Shown: positions 53,258 to 62,896 of the stretch, in pieces
Position numbering within the stretch: position 1 is the first letter of the stretch
Layout: the number at the start of each line of letters is the position of its first letter
Assembly (NCBI GenBank): GCA_017416325.1
Contig: JAFQCV010000006.1
Span: forward strand, 248,755-312,754
Origin: Oscillospiraceae bacterium
GTDB lineage: Bacteria > Bacillota > Clostridia > Oscillospirales > Oscillospiraceae
Length of the DNA: 64,000 bases
Direction of reading: 5' to 3'
The notes under the pieces: model-generated
What the model saw: only the letters and a program-made list of their open reading frames with translations
Database searches by the model: none
Told to the model about the DNA's origin: nothing
Translations under genes and position numbers: made by a program

Positions 53258-53866
53258 TTACATTTGCGCAAAGGCTTTCAAAATTGCCAAGCCAACTGCG
53301 CCGCTTTTTTCGGGGTGGAACTGACAGCCCATAACATTCTCTCTTGCTACCGCCGCCGTTAATTCGATACCGTATTCGGCAGTTGCCGTTACATATTCAT
53401 CGCACTGGTCTGCGTAATAAGAGTGTACGAAATAGACGCACTGGCCCTCCTGCACATTTTTAAACAACGGACTTGCCTTCTTCAGATGCAGACCGTTCCA
53501 GCCAATGTGCGGGATCTTTAATTCTGTCGGAATCCGTCCAGCCATGGGCACCACAGAACCCGGGATAAAACCGAGGCCCTCATGGCAACCGTACTCATAG
53601 CTTTTTTCAAACAGCAGCTGCATCCCAAGGCAGATCCCCATCAAAGGTTTCCCTGCATCCACATGAGATTTCAGCACGCAATCCAAGCCGGAAAGGCGCA
53701 GTTTTTCAGCGGCATCGGCAAATGCGCCGACACCCGGCAACAAGATCTTGTCCGCCTTTTGTAAGACAGCATGGTCAGCCGTTACCACAACATCCTCCCC
53801 AATGGCAGCAAAGGAACTTTGCAAAGAGAACAGATTCCCCACACCATAATCCACAATTGTGACCAT
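53258..53866 (-). CDS. hisH: Imidazole glycerol phosphate synthase, glutaminase subunit
   Basis: 202 residues from the ATG at 53866, within TGATG shared with the hisB stop. Class I amidotransferase with nucleophile Cys in MGICLGMQLLFEKS, and His/Glu in CQFHPEKSG near the C-terminus. It supplies ammonia to HisF. Confidence 0.96.
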   Translation of the reverse strand: MVTIVDYGVGNLFSLQSSFAAIGEDVVVTADHAVLQKADKILLPGVGAFADAAEKLRLSGLDCVLKSHVDAGKPLMGICLGMQLLFEKSYEYGCHEGLGFIPGSVVPMAGRIPTELKIPHIGWNGLHLKKASPLFKNVQEGQCVYFVHSYYADQCDEYVTATAEYGIELTAAVARENVMGCQFHPEKSGAVGLAILKAFAQM

Positions 53867-54453
53867 CACAGAACTCCTTTAGTGGAGGGAATCTCATCAG
53901 AACACGCAGGATCTACCGCCACTGCAGCGCGCAAAGCGCGCCCTGCTGCCTTAAACGCGCCTTCTGCGATATGGTGGGAATTGCTTCCTGTCAGGAGACG
54001 AATGTGCAGGGTCGCCTGGGCATTGCGTACGAAGCCAAGCCAAAATTCTTCCACCAGTTCCGTATCAAAAGTGCCAATTTTCTGGGAAGGAATGGGCAGC
54101 TCGTAACCAAGGTAGGCTCTGCCGGACATATCTACGGCGCACAGAACCAAGGTCTCATCCATGGGCAGGATCTGACTGCCATAGCGGTTGATCCCCCGCT
54201 TCTCTCCCAAAGCCTTTTCAAAAGCCTGACCGAGAGCGATACCCACGTCCTCTACCGTGTGGTGGTCATCCACCCAAGTGTCCCCTTCGCAGGAGATATC
54301 CAAATCAAAACGTCCGTGCTTTGCAAAAAGGGTCAGCATATGATCCAAAAAGCCGCAGCCGGTTTGGATATTACCTGCACCTGTTCCCTCTAACGTCAGT
54401 TTCAAACGGATCTTTGTTTCCGCAGTATTGCGAATAATTTCTGCTGTTCTCAT
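53866..54453 (-). CDS. hisB: Imidazoleglycerol-phosphate dehydratase
   Basis: 195 residues, the monofunctional IGPD form. Metal-binding [12 protein letters not shown] and [13 protein letters not shown] are present. It lacks the phosphatase domain of enterobacterial HisB, and no separate histidinol-phosphatase gene is in this window. Confidence 0.96.
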   Translation of the reverse strand: MRTAEIIRNTAETKIRLKLTLEGTGAGNIQTGCGFLDHMLTLFAKHGRFDLDISCEGDTWVDDHHTVEDVGIALGQAFEKALGEKRGINRYGSQILPMDETLVLCAVDMSGRAYLGYELPIPSQKIGTFDTELVEEFWLGFVRNAQATLHIRLLTGSNSHHIAEGAFKAAGRALRAAVAVDPACSDEIPSTKGVL

Positions 54454-55514
54454 GGAACTTCCTCCAATATCTCTTTCACTTTTTCCAGAAACACTTGCAT
54501 CTGCTCTTTGCTTCCCACAGTAATACGAATATAATCGTTGAGTCTGGGTTTTTCAAAGTGACGGACAAGCACACCTTTTTCTTTCAGTTTCCGGTACAAT
54601 TCCCCACCCGGAACCTTGCTTTGTTTTGCAAACAGGAAGTTTGATACCGAATCCAGGACGGTAAAATCCAATTTCTGTAAAGCCGTTCTTGTCCATTCCC
54701 GATTTTCCATGATTGCAAGGCAATTGTTCCGAAAATAGGCATCATCCTCCAACGCCCCGATTCCTGCCGCCATGGTCATAGAATTGACGTTGTAGGGATT
54801 TGTGGCGTACTGGATGGTCTTCAAATCCCGAATCAGTTCCTTACAGCCGACTGCAAAACCCAGTCGTGCGCCTGCCATGGAACGGGATTTGGAAAATGTT
54901 TGCACAACCAGCAAGTTGTCATATTTATGTATGAGTGGGATTGCTGTCTCTCCACCGAAGTCGATGTAGGCTTCGTCAATAACCACAACATGATTGGGGT
55001 TGCTTTGCAAAATCCGCTCAATGGCATCGAGGCTCAAAGCAAGTCCTGTGGGCGCATTGGGATTGGCAATAAAGACTGTGCCGCTGACACCCAAATAATC
55101 CTCCAAGGAAATCGTAAAATCCTCCCGGAGCGGTATCTGGCGGTATGGAACATGGTTCAATTCCGCAAATACCGGGTAGAAGCCATAAGTGATGTCCGGA
55201 AATACCGCCGGATGCAAACTATCGCAAAAAGCCATAAAGGCGAAATTCAAAGCTTCATCCGAGCCGTTTGTAAAAAGAAGCTCCTCCGGTTCTACGCCAA
55301 GCCGCTGAGCAGCTACACGGGTCAGTTCAGTACATTCCGGGTCAGAATACAACATCAGTCTTTTCGCCGCCTTAGCAGCTTTCTCAAGCGCCCTGGGCGA
55401 AGGTGGGAAGGGCGATTCGTTTGTATTCAGCTTGATGTAGCGCATATCTTTGGGTTGCTCCCCAGGCACATAGGGTGTCAGGGAGTTATATTTATCGCTG
55501 AAATAACGGCTCAT
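54450..55514 (-). CDS. hisC: Histidinol-phosphate aminotransferase
   Basis: 354 residues, class I/II PLP aminotransferase. The lysine motif is [20 protein letters not shown] (about 205-224), and [13 protein letters not shown] is upstream of it. It overlaps hisD and hisB by four bases each. Confidence 0.95.
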   Translation of the reverse strand: MSRYFSDKYNSLTPYVPGEQPKDMRYIKLNTNESPFPPSPRALEKAAKAAKRLMLYSDPECTELTRVAAQRLGVEPEELLFTNGSDEALNFAFMAFCDSLHPAVFPDITYGFYPVFAELNHVPYRQIPLREDFTISLEDYLGVSGTVFIANPNAPTGLALSLDAIERILQSNPNHVVVIDEAYIDFGGETAIPLIHKYDNLLVVQTFSKSRSMAGARLGFAVGCKELIRDLKTIQYATNPYNVNSMTMAAGIGALEDDAYFRNNCLAIMENREWTRTALQKLDFTVLDSVSNFLFAKQSKVPGGELYRKLKEKGVLVRHFEKPRLNDYIRITVGSKEQMQVFLEKVKEILEEVP

Positions 55515-56794
55515 TGGGAATCATCCTCCGTACGAATGGCTGCGCTTTTGGCGTGGGCCGTTAACCCCTCCGCAGTTGCGAATTTTGCAACATCCGCGGC
55601 CACTTTGCTAAGTGCATTACGGGTATAGTAGGTAAACTGTGTTTTCTTAATAAAGTCATCTACAGAAAGCGGACTGGAAAACCGCGCTGTACCGCTGGTA
55701 GGCAGAGTATGATTGGGACCGGCAAAATAGTCTCCCAACGCCTCCGGGCAATAGCGGCCCATAAATACAGAACCGGCATGGCGGATACTGTCCAGATAAT
55801 CAAAGGGATTATCCACACAAAGTTCCAGGTGCTCCGGCGCAATTTCATTGGCGATGGCAACCGCCTGCTCTATGGTTTCTGCAACAATGATTTTACCATT
55901 ATTGTCAATAGAGGCTCTGGCAATCTCCTGACGCTGCAAAAGCGGGATTTGTACTTCCAGCTCCTGGGCTACGGCTTCTGCCAAATCACGGGAATCTGTC
56001 ACAAGCACCGCGCTGGCCAGCTTATCATGCTCAGCCTGAGACAACAGGTCTGCCGCCACATAGCGAGGATCACTCTTCCCGTCTGCGATCACAAGGATTT
56101 CACTAGGACCTGCAATCATATCAATGGAAACCACGCCGTAAACTTGCTTCTTCGCCTCCGCCACAAAAGCATTTCCCGGTCCTACGATCTTGTCGACCTT
56201 AGGAACTGATTCTGTGCCGAATGCCAGAGCCGCAATCGCCTGTGCGCCGCCGACTTTGAATATTTTGTCCACACCTGCAACCTTAGCCGCCGCCAGGATC
56301 ACAGGATTGATTTTACCCTCCCGGTTGGGAGGCGTCACCATGACCACCTCAGGGCAACCTGCGATCTTTGCAGGAATGGAATCCATCAGCACAGTAGAGG
56401 GATATGCCGCTGTACCGCCGGGAACATATAAACCGGCGCGGTCAACAGGGATGATCTTCTGACCGATAACAATTCCATTCTCGTCATTGAGCACAAAACT
56501 GTTGCGAACCTGCCGGCTGTGGAACTTACGAATATTCACTGCGGCCCTTTCCAAGATTGCCAAGAATTCCTTATCCACTTGGGAAACCGCTTCTTCGATC
56601 TCCTCCTGGGTAACCTGTAAGGTTGTGAGTTTTGCATGATCGAATTTCTCGCAGTAGTCAAACAGTGCCCGGTCGCCATACTGTTTTACATTGTCAAGAA
56701 TTTCCGCAACCACCTGCTCCACATCCACTTCCGGAACTGCTCGGGCAAAAATCTCATCATTGGATACCTGTCCAAAATTATATATCTTGATCAT
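55511..56794 (-). CDS. hisD: Histidinol dehydrogenase
   Basis: 427 residues, full length. It contains GLYVPGGTAAYPSTVLM, GPGNAFVAEAK and the zinc/catalytic region NEIAPEHLEL (about 320-329). It carries out the last two oxidations of the pathway. Confidence 0.96.
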   Translation of the reverse strand: MIKIYNFGQVSNDEIFARAVPEVDVEQVVAEILDNVKQYGDRALFDYCEKFDHAKLTTLQVTQEEIEEAVSQVDKEFLAILERAAVNIRKFHSRQVRNSFVLNDENGIVIGQKIIPVDRAGLYVPGGTAAYPSTVLMDSIPAKIAGCPEVVMVTPPNREGKINPVILAAAKVAGVDKIFKVGGAQAIAALAFGTESVPKVDKIVGPGNAFVAEAKKQVYGVVSIDMIAGPSEILVIADGKSDPRYVAADLLSQAEHDKLASAVLVTDSRDLAEAVAQELEVQIPLLQRQEIARASIDNNGKIIVAETIEQAVAIANEIAPEHLELCVDNPFDYLDSIRHAGSVFMGRYCPEALGDYFAGPNHTLPTSGTARFSSPLSVDDFIKKTQFTYYTRNALSKVAADVAKFATAEGLTAHAKSAAIRTEDDSQ

Positions 56795-57420
56795 TTGGAT
56801 GCCTCCATCTGTGCAGTGATCTCACGCACCAGCATATCGATCTTATCACTGTTGAAGTTATAGCTGGATTTGTTTGCAATCAGCCGAGCGCTGATCGGTA
56901 CAATGGTTTCTTTAACCGCCAGATTATTCTCTTTCAAGGTTGTGCCAGTTTCCACAATATCTACGATCACATCAGAAAGCCCCAAAATAGGCGCGATCTC
57001 GATCGAGCCATTGAGGTGGATGATATCAATATCCCGGCCCTTTCCAAGATAGTACTTGGCGGCAATATTGGAGAACTTTGTGGCAACCCGAAGTGTCCGC
57101 TGAGGATCATCCCGGAAATTCGCCATAGCCGCAACTGCCATACGGCATTTACCGATATCCAGATCCAGCAGTTCATATACATCCGGCTCATACTCCAGAA
57201 GAATATCTTTACCGGCTACGCCAACATCCGCAGCGCCACGTTCTACATAAATTGCCACATCAGAAGGCTTTACCCAGAAGTAACGGACGCAGGTTTCCTG
57301 ATTTTCAAAAATCAACTTGCGGCTGTTTTCCAGGATAGACGGGCACGGAAAACCCGCCTTTTCAAACATTGCGTAAACCTTTTCACCAAGGCGTCCCTTA
57401 GGCAATGCCACATTCAGCAT
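56791..57420 (-). CDS. hisG: ATP phosphoribosyltransferase, short form
   Basis: 209 residues from the ATG at 57420, just after the hisZ stop. Short HisG lacks the C-terminal regulatory domain and needs HisZ. It begins LNVALPKGRLGEKVYAMFEK and has GVAGKDILLEYEPDVYELLD and DVIVDIVETGTTLKENNL. It catalyses the first committed step. Confidence 0.96.
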   Translation of the reverse strand: MLNVALPKGRLGEKVYAMFEKAGFPCPSILENSRKLIFENQETCVRYFWVKPSDVAIYVERGAADVGVAGKDILLEYEPDVYELLDLDIGKCRMAVAAMANFRDDPQRTLRVATKFSNIAAKYYLGKGRDIDIIHLNGSIEIAPILGLSDVIVDIVETGTTLKENNLAVKETIVPISARLIANKSSYNFNSDKIDMLVREITAQMEASK

Positions 57421-57421
57421 A

Positions 57422-58540
57422 TTATTCAAGGATCGACACCTCCCCACACGCATACTTCATGAGCTGACGGTAACGGATATTTTGCGGAATCTTTTGCTGC
57501 GCCATAACCCGGTTACCTTGTGCAATAAGACTGTCTACACAGCTGCGTAGCGCAGCAGGCTCAGCACCGTCCTCATAAATTAGCACAACATCTACATCAA
57601 AGGTTTCCTTATCCGCATCCAAGCGCTCTAACATATCCATATATACCGCAAAGCCTACTGCACAGGAACGGCGGTTCATCTTACGCATCAGTTTATCATA
57701 CTGTCCGCCGGATAAAATACTTTGCGGAAGTCCCTGCACAAAACCTTTAAACACCAGACCGTTATAATAATGCAGATCGTCCACGACCGAAAAATCAAAG
57801 TGCAGAATTCCTTTTGCCTCCGCATCCCCGATTGCCTGGACTACGTGCAGCAATCGCTCCACAGGCGCAACATCGGTAATATCCGCAGCCAAACAGCTTA
57901 TGACAGGCAAAACGGTTTCCGGAGAACCTGTCGTGGTGAGAATCTGAAGAAATTTGGAGATTTTATCTTCATCGATAAGTAACTCTCGGCAAAGCCCAGA
58001 CAGTTCATGGTAATTCTTCTGCCCAATAAACTGAATCGCCCGGGTTTTATCCTGGCCGGAAATACCAATCCCATCGATCAAGTCAGAAAGAAAACCCAAA
58101 TGAGAAATATTCATAACGACATTGTCAGAAATCGCGAGCAAGCTTTTCGCAGCCAAAGTCAGCACTTCACACAGGCAATAATCATCTACTTTACCCATGC
58201 ACTCCAGGCCGACCTGCATAATTTCCTTGTATGCATGAGCGCCCTTTGTCGCGCGGTACACATTTTCAGCATAATAAAGTTTTTGAAGGGTGTCCGGCTC
58301 ATCTATGCTGTTTTTCACGATAGATAACGTCACATCGGGTTTTAGCGCCATCAATTTTCCGCTAAGGTCTGTAAAGGTAATGACTTTATCGGAAATCAGA
58401 AAATCCTTATTCCGGGCATACAGATCGTACTCTTCAAACTTGCTCATTTTATACTGGGTATATCCGTAATGGCTATACAGATCACGCAGAGAAAAACTCA
58501 CTTTCTCATAGGTGCTTATCAGAAGATTTTGCAGATTCAT
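57422..58540 (-). CDS. hisZ: ATP phosphoribosyltransferase regulatory subunit
   Basis: 372 residues. Histidyl-tRNA synthetase-like (class II) fold without its catalytic role: KPDVTLSIVK (motif 2 region) and GGQYDKLMRKMNRRSCAVGFAVYMDML near 280. It senses histidine and activates the short HisG beside it. Confidence 0.92.
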   Translation of the reverse strand: MNLQNLLISTYEKVSFSLRDLYSHYGYTQYKMSKFEEYDLYARNKDFLISDKVITFTDLSGKLMALKPDVTLSIVKNSIDEPDTLQKLYYAENVYRATKGAHAYKEIMQVGLECMGKVDDYCLCEVLTLAAKSLLAISDNVVMNISHLGFLSDLIDGIGISGQDKTRAIQFIGQKNYHELSGLCRELLIDEDKISKFLQILTTTGSPETVLPVISCLAADITDVAPVERLLHVVQAIGDAEAKGILHFDFSVVDDLHYYNGLVFKGFVQGLPQSILSGGQYDKLMRKMNRRSCAVGFAVYMDMLERLDADKETFDVDVVLIYEDGAEPAALRSCVDSLIAQGNRVMAQQKIPQNIRYRQLMKYACGEVSILE

Positions 58541-58830
58541 AGTTTTTCTTCCTCCTTGAGCTTCTCAATAGCCATACGGTAGCCGCCGGTTCCGTAGTTC
58601 AGGCACTTGCTGACGCGGCCAATGGTAGCCGTGCTGATCTCTACCTTTTCCATAATTTTCTGATAGCTATTGCCTTCGGATAGCAAGATAGCTGTTTCCA
58701 AGCGCTGAGCCATATCTAAAATTTCTTTTACCGTACAAATGTCCTCAAAATATGCATAACATTCTTCCAAGGTTTCCAAATTCAAAAAAGTTTGAAACAG
58801 TCGGTCTACAGCTTCTGAACGAAACTTCAT
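58537..58830 (-). CDS. yerC: YerC/YecD family TrpR-like DNA-binding protein, likely his regulator
   Basis: 97 residues. TrpR-like helix-turn-helix: ILDMAQRLETAILLSEGNSY (about 38-57) and EKVEISTATIGRVSKCLNYG (about 61-80). It is the first gene of the his operon and overlaps hisZ by four bases. Proteins of this family have been proposed as histidine-biosynthesis repressors in Firmicutes. The palindrome at 58870-58887 in its promoter is a plausible operator. Confidence 0.9.
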   Translation of the reverse strand: MKFRSEAVDRLFQTFLNLETLEECYAYFEDICTVKEILDMAQRLETAILLSEGNSYQKIMEKVEISTATIGRVSKCLNYGTGGYRMAIEKLKEEEKL

Positions 58831-58861
58831 AATAACAGCCTCCTACTTTCATCGTTACAAC

Positions 58862-58890
58862 ACTATAGCACTTTAGCGCAGTAAAGTCAA
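58862..58890 (-). promoter_or_regulatory. his operon promoter with embedded palindromic operator
   Basis: Minus strand TTGACT (58885-58890), a 17-base spacer and TATAGT (58862-58867). The spacer contains ACTTTACTGCGCTAAAGT (58870-58887), whose ends form a perfect six-base inverted repeat (ACTTTA/TAAAGT). It overlaps the -35 element, so a bound repressor would block RNA polymerase. Confidence 0.8.
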
Positions 58891-58919
58891 CACTATTTTA
58901 CAAAAAATTTCCATAGAGA

Positions 58920-58943
58920 AAGACTGCCTAAAAAGGCAGTCCT
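58920..58943 (-). terminator. Terminator of the Cys-rich protein gene
   Basis: GACTGCCTTTTTAGGCAGTC on the minus strand, followed by TTTCTCT. Confidence 0.7.
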
Positions 58944-58960
58944 ATGAAGAAAGATATTTT

Positions 58961-59230
58961 TTAATTTTCGTCCCGTTTTCTTTGGGCAAGCTCCATTACA
59001 AAGGGTATTTTCTCCATAATTTTGTTGTAATTCTCCCGACGGTGCGGGACCAAGCAATTGGAACAATCTTTAATTCCGTTTTCCGTGTAAGTAAAGTTTC
59101 CACCACAGTTTTCTCCCAAAGCATACAAAGGACAGTAACAAAACAGGCAGCTGAAGCTGTCAGGGTCAGCATTTTTATGGCAAGGAAAATACTCACAAGC
59201 TTTATTTTGGAAAAAATCATAGTTGGCCAT
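58961..59230 (-). CDS. Cysteine-rich small protein (PF04071-like)
   Basis: 89 residues from the ATG at 59230, after GGATGGTGGCG. Cysteines cluster as CEYFPCHK, FSCLFCYCPLYALGENCGG and KDCSNCLVPH, a likely zinc or metal site matching the Cys_rich small domain often found beside cobalamin genes. No cobalamin gene is nearby. Function is unknown. Confidence 0.85.
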   Translation of the reverse strand: MANYDFFQNKACEYFPCHKNADPDSFSCLFCYCPLYALGENCGGNFTYTENGIKDCSNCLVPHRRENYNKIMEKIPFVMELAQRKRDEN

Positions 59231-59247
59231 ATCGCCACCATCCTTTA

Positions 59248-59275
59248 TTGCAATTAAGATCAATTATGCTATAAT
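59248..59275 (+). promoter_or_regulatory. Promoter of the YaiI-like gene
   Basis: TTGCAA (59248-59253), a 16-base spacer and TATAAT (59270-59275). Confidence 0.65.
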
Positions 59276-59296
59276 GATACACATTGGAGGGATTCT

Positions 59297-59749
59297 ATGA
59301 AAATAGTGATCGATGCTGACGGCTGCCCGGTAGTTACTATCACAACGCAGCTATGCAGAAAATTTCATATCCCCTGCATGATCGTCTGCGATACTTCCCA
59401 TCAATTCCAGATGGATGATATTGAAATAATTACCGTTGACAAAGGCTTAGACAGTGCCGATTATGCCATTGCCAACAGCGTCACCGCTGAGGATGTGGTC
59501 ATTACCCAAGACTACGGCCTTGCCTCCATGTGTCTGGCCCGGGGCGCAAGGGTTCTGCACCAAGACGGCTGGGAGTATACCCAGTATAACATCGACGCTT
59601 TGCTGCTTCAACGGCACGCGTCCTATAAATATCGTGCCTCAGGCAAAAAAATGAAAGGCCCTAAAAAGCGGACTTCCGCGCAGGATCAAGCCTTTGCTGC
59701 AGCGCTTCAAACAATGCTCCAGGGATATGTATCCGGCGGCAGCCTGTAA
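59297..59749 (+). CDS. YaiI/YqxD family (DUF188) protein
   Basis: 150 residues, with GGAGG before the ATG. The PIN-like fold has conserved acidic sites in IVIDADGCPV, DKGLDSADYAIANSVTAED and TQDYGLASMCLARGA. A nuclease role is suggested by the fold but not proven. It overlaps the convergent pseudouridine synthase gene by 43 bases. Confidence 0.92.
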   Translation: MKIVIDADGCPVVTITTQLCRKFHIPCMIVCDTSHQFQMDDIEIITVDKGLDSADYAIANSVTAEDVVITQDYGLASMCLARGARVLHQDGWEYTQYNIDALLLQRHASYKYRASGKKMKGPKKRTSAQDQAFAAALQTMLQGYVSGGSL

Positions 59750-60339
59750 AAATCCATGTTCTCTCCGGTTTTGGGGTGTTTAAAAGCGATGCGGTAAGAC
59801 CAAAGCGCCAGTTCACATTCGTCCGTTCCTGCGGCATATTTCCGTTCTCCCAGCAAGGGCATCCCCCTGCTGGAAAACTGGACACGAATTTGATGGGTTC
59901 TCCCGGTAACCAATTTAATCTGCACACGGCTCATCTGCGAATTGCCTGCCAACACCTTATAGTGAAGAATCGCCTCCTGGACGCCTTTCCCCAGGGTTTC
60001 CGCTATCATGGTCATTTTTCTTGCCTTGTCCCGAACCAAAAGATCCCGCATGGTACCGGTTTGATTTTCCGGGCAACCGTGGACAACCGCAAGATATTCT
60101 TTTTCAAATTGATTTTCCCGAATTTGCCGGGACAGTTCGGAGGCGGATGCAGGATTTCTCGCCAGCACCATCAATCCGCTGACAACTCTGTCCAGACGGT
60201 GAACAGTTCTAACATCCGCTGTCGGGTCACCAAGCTCCTGACGGATCCGTTCCGGCAAGCCACCGGGTTCATCGGTAGAAAGAACTCTGGGCGGCTTGAT
60301 ACAGACTAGGATATCCTTATCCTGGTAAATGATTTCCAT
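59707..60339 (-). CDS. RluA family pseudouridine synthase
   Basis: 210 residues from the ATG at 60339, ten bases after AAGGTG. Catalytic Asp lies in VHRLDRVVSGLMVLAR (about 45-60). GRTHQIRVQFSSRGMPLLGE is also typical. There is no S4 domain. It isomerises uridine in rRNA or tRNA; the site is unknown. Confidence 0.9.
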   Translation of the reverse strand: MEIIYQDKDILVCIKPPRVLSTDEPGGLPERIRQELGDPTADVRTVHRLDRVVSGLMVLARNPASASELSRQIRENQFEKEYLAVVHGCPENQTGTMRDLLVRDKARKMTMIAETLGKGVQEAILHYKVLAGNSQMSRVQIKLVTGRTHQIRVQFSSRGMPLLGERKYAAGTDECELALWSYRIAFKHPKTGENMDFYRLPPDTYPWSIV

Positions 60340-60407
60340 TTCGTCACACACCTTTTCTATATCCTAGCAAAAACCAAGACATATTGCAAGCACAAGGAGA
60401 CAGAACT

Positions 60408-61364
60408 ATGAAAATCGTTATTCTAGACGGACATGCCTTAAATCCGGGTGATTTGCGTTGGGATTTCTTGAATCAATACGGAAATGTAGATTATTACGAC
60501 CGCACAGACAGCGCAGAAGATGTTGTAAAACGGCTGCAAGATGCCGAAATCGTTCTGCTGAACAAGGTCAAAATTACAGAGCACATTATCCTGCAATGTC
60601 CGTCTGTGAAGCTGATCTGCGTGTTGGCGACCGGCTATGATGTTGTGGATACGGAAGCGGCAAAACGGCACGGCGTTACTGTGTGTAATGTTCCTGCATA
60701 TGGCACAAACGCTGTGGCGCAGTACACTTTTGCTTTGCTTTTGGAGCTCTGCCACCGCGTAGGCGCTCACAGTCAGTCTGTTTTTCGCGGAGATTGGGCA
60801 AAAGCCACGGATTTTTGCTATTGGCTTACGCCTCAGCGGGAGCTGGCTGACAAAACCATCGGCATCATCGGTCTTGGAAAGATCGGTCAAACGGTTGCGA
60901 AAATCGCAGCTGCTTTTGGCATGAAAGTCTTGGCATACAGCCGCACAGTCCGTCCAGAGTTACAAGCCGTATATCAGTTTGTTTCCCTTGATGAACTGCT
61001 TATACGATCCGATGTAATCAGCCTGCACATCCCTCTTACGCCGAAAACAGAAAGATTTATCAATGTAGAGACACTTTCTAAGATGAAGCCAAGTGTTCTG
61101 CTAATTAACACAGCCCGAGGGGGTCTCGTAGATGAAGATGCGCTTTCTGCTGCATTGGCAACGGGGAAAATCGCCGGATACGCCGCAGATGTTGTTACTG
61201 TAGAACCGATTCTGCCGGAAAATCCGTTATTAACTGCGCCCAACTGCATCCTCACGCCCCATATGGCATGGGCGCCTACCGAAAGCAGACAACGGATCCT
61301 AAATATAGTCGAAGAAAATATTATACGGTACATCTCTGGGTCACCCGTAAATAAAGTAAATTAA
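60408..61364 (+). CDS. D-2-hydroxyacid dehydrogenase (hydroxypyruvate reductase-like)
   Basis: 318 residues from the ATG at 60408, after AAGGAGA. The NAD motif is GIIGLGKIGQTVAKIA (about 146-161). Catalytic Arg is in NTARGGLVDEDAL, Glu near DVVTVEPILPENPL, and His in LTPHMAWAP. It reduces 2-keto acids to D-2-hydroxyacids, probably hydroxypyruvate or glyoxylate. It is a single gene with no obvious partner. Confidence 0.9.
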   Translation: MKIVILDGHALNPGDLRWDFLNQYGNVDYYDRTDSAEDVVKRLQDAEIVLLNKVKITEHIILQCPSVKLICVLATGYDVVDTEAAKRHGVTVCNVPAYGTNAVAQYTFALLLELCHRVGAHSQSVFRGDWAKATDFCYWLTPQRELADKTIGIIGLGKIGQTVAKIAAAFGMKVLAYSRTVRPELQAVYQFVSLDELLIRSDVISLHIPLTPKTERFINVETLSKMKPSVLLINTARGGLVDEDALSAALATGKIAGYAADVVTVEPILPENPLLTAPNCILTPHMAWAPTESRQRILNIVEENIIRYISGSPVNKVN

Positions 61365-61537
61365 ACACCCCTGCCGGCATCGGCGAGGACTCTATGTAAC
61401 AGAAAAATCCACATAAGCGTGATACCCCATAACGGTTAATTTTACTACCGGATAGAACGACAAATACAATGTCTCAGTTGCGCGCAACACTTAATCGGAT
61501 CTCGTATTTTACTCCGATGATAGAATTCTATCTTTTT

Positions 61538-62896
61538 CTAGCTCATAGGTTTTCCAACAAAAAGCAAATGGCTGCTCATACCCAGGAATTCAGGTTTCTC
61601 ACAGATGTAGATATGATACTGCAAGTACTGTTGATAAGAAGCCTCATCCAGGCCGTTGACAAGGTCCTGCAGCAGTTCGCTGGCACCATCCGCTGCAACC
61701 TCGTGGCAGATCTGAATTCCTGCTTTACCAAGAAGCTCTCTGCAATGATCCACAGTATGGAAAACAAAAGGAAAATCATCCAGTCGGAAAGTTTCCTTAT
61801 TATAGTCGCCAGAAAGGAGATAGTCCGCATGCAGCTGCTGCATAGTCAGGATCACCATATCGTTGGAGATAAACGCAAAGAAGATCTTTCCGTCTTTCTT
61901 GCACACCCGCTTCGCCTCCTCTATGCACCGCAACTTGTCAGATTCCGCATGCAGATGATACAGCGGGCCAAGCAGAAGCACAGCATCAAAAGAATAGCTA
62001 TCATATCGGCTCAGATCCAGCGCATTACCCTGAACCAAATCGATGGAATCCGCTTCGGTCATTTTCCCACGGAAAGACGCAATGTTTGCATCTGCAAGCT
62101 CTAATGCCGATACCTGATATCCCTTTCGCGCAAAGTACAGACTATACTCTCCGGCACCGGCGCCCACATCAAGAAGTTTCGCACCGGGAGTTAGATACTT
62201 CTCTATATACCGAACAGTCGTTAAGAATTCTACTCTGGCAGCCTGTGACTTATTCAAACGATCATTCTCACTTTTACGCCGATAGATTTCTTGTACGAGA
62301 GCAGTGTCACTGTCCGCAGTATAGCCTTCCATAAAGTGCTTTGGCTTTCGCCAATCACTACGTAAAATTGCATAGTGATCAGCATCGCAAATTCCCTGAT
62401 TGTTTCGATCAGAAGCATGTGTGGTGCCTTCGTATCTCATACCGCACTTTCGCATAACTCTGCCGGAATTGGGGTTATTGGGGTCGTGCATAGCTTCAAT
62501 GCGGTGATAACCCACATCGCCAAACAAATAATCAATAACCGCCCGCAAAGCCTCCGACATAATTCCTTGATGCCACCATGTTTTTCCAATACAGTAGCCG
62601 ATATGTGCTGATTGTGCCCGTCCAACGGTACTTGCAAGTAACGAACCAATGGGTTCGCCGGTTTCTTTTATAACGATCATCCAATGATAGTAATCGTCTT
62701 GTTCGTATTCTGCTAACCAGCCCGCCAAAACTTTCTGCGTTACCTCGATATTTTGGTGGGGTTGCCACGTCAAGAACTTAGTGACTTCTGGATCCGATGC
62801 CCAGTTGCGGAACATCGGCTCTGCATCCTCGTGAACAGCTCTTCTCAAAATGAGTCTGGAAGTTTCTATAATTCGGGTTCCTTTATGGGTCAACAT
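61538..62896 (-). CDS. GNAT acetyltransferase fused to a SAM-dependent methyltransferase
   Basis: 452 residues. Residues 1-185 are a RimJ/RimL-type GNAT domain (TSRLILRRAVHEDAEPMF; acetyl-CoA loop near GKTWWHQGIMSEAL; NSGRVMRKCGM). Residues about 200-452 are a class I methyltransferase with motif I LLDVGAGAGEYSLYFA (about 240) and VLLLGPLYHL. The start overlaps the stop of the upstream GNAT gene by seven bases. The GNAT part is paralogous to that neighbour. Substrates are unknown; a tandem acetyl/methyl modification is one possibility. Confidence 0.87.
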   Translation of the reverse strand: MLTHKGTRIIETSRLILRRAVHEDAEPMFRNWASDPEVTKFLTWQPHQNIEVTQKVLAGWLAEYEQDDYYHWMIVIKETGEPIGSLLASTVGRAQSAHIGYCIGKTWWHQGIMSEALRAVIDYLFGDVGYHRIEAMHDPNNPNSGRVMRKCGMRYEGTTHASDRNNQGICDADHYAILRSDWRKPKHFMEGYTADSDTALVQEIYRRKSENDRLNKSQAARVEFLTTVRYIEKYLTPGAKLLDVGAGAGEYSLYFARKGYQVSALELADANIASFRGKMTEADSIDLVQGNALDLSRYDSYSFDAVLLLGPLYHLHAESDKLRCIEEAKRVCKKDGKIFFAFISNDMVILTMQQLHADYLLSGDYNKETFRLDDFPFVFHTVDHCRELLGKAGIQICHEVAADGASELLQDLVNGLDEASYQQYLQYHIYICEKPEFLGMSSHLLFVGKPMS

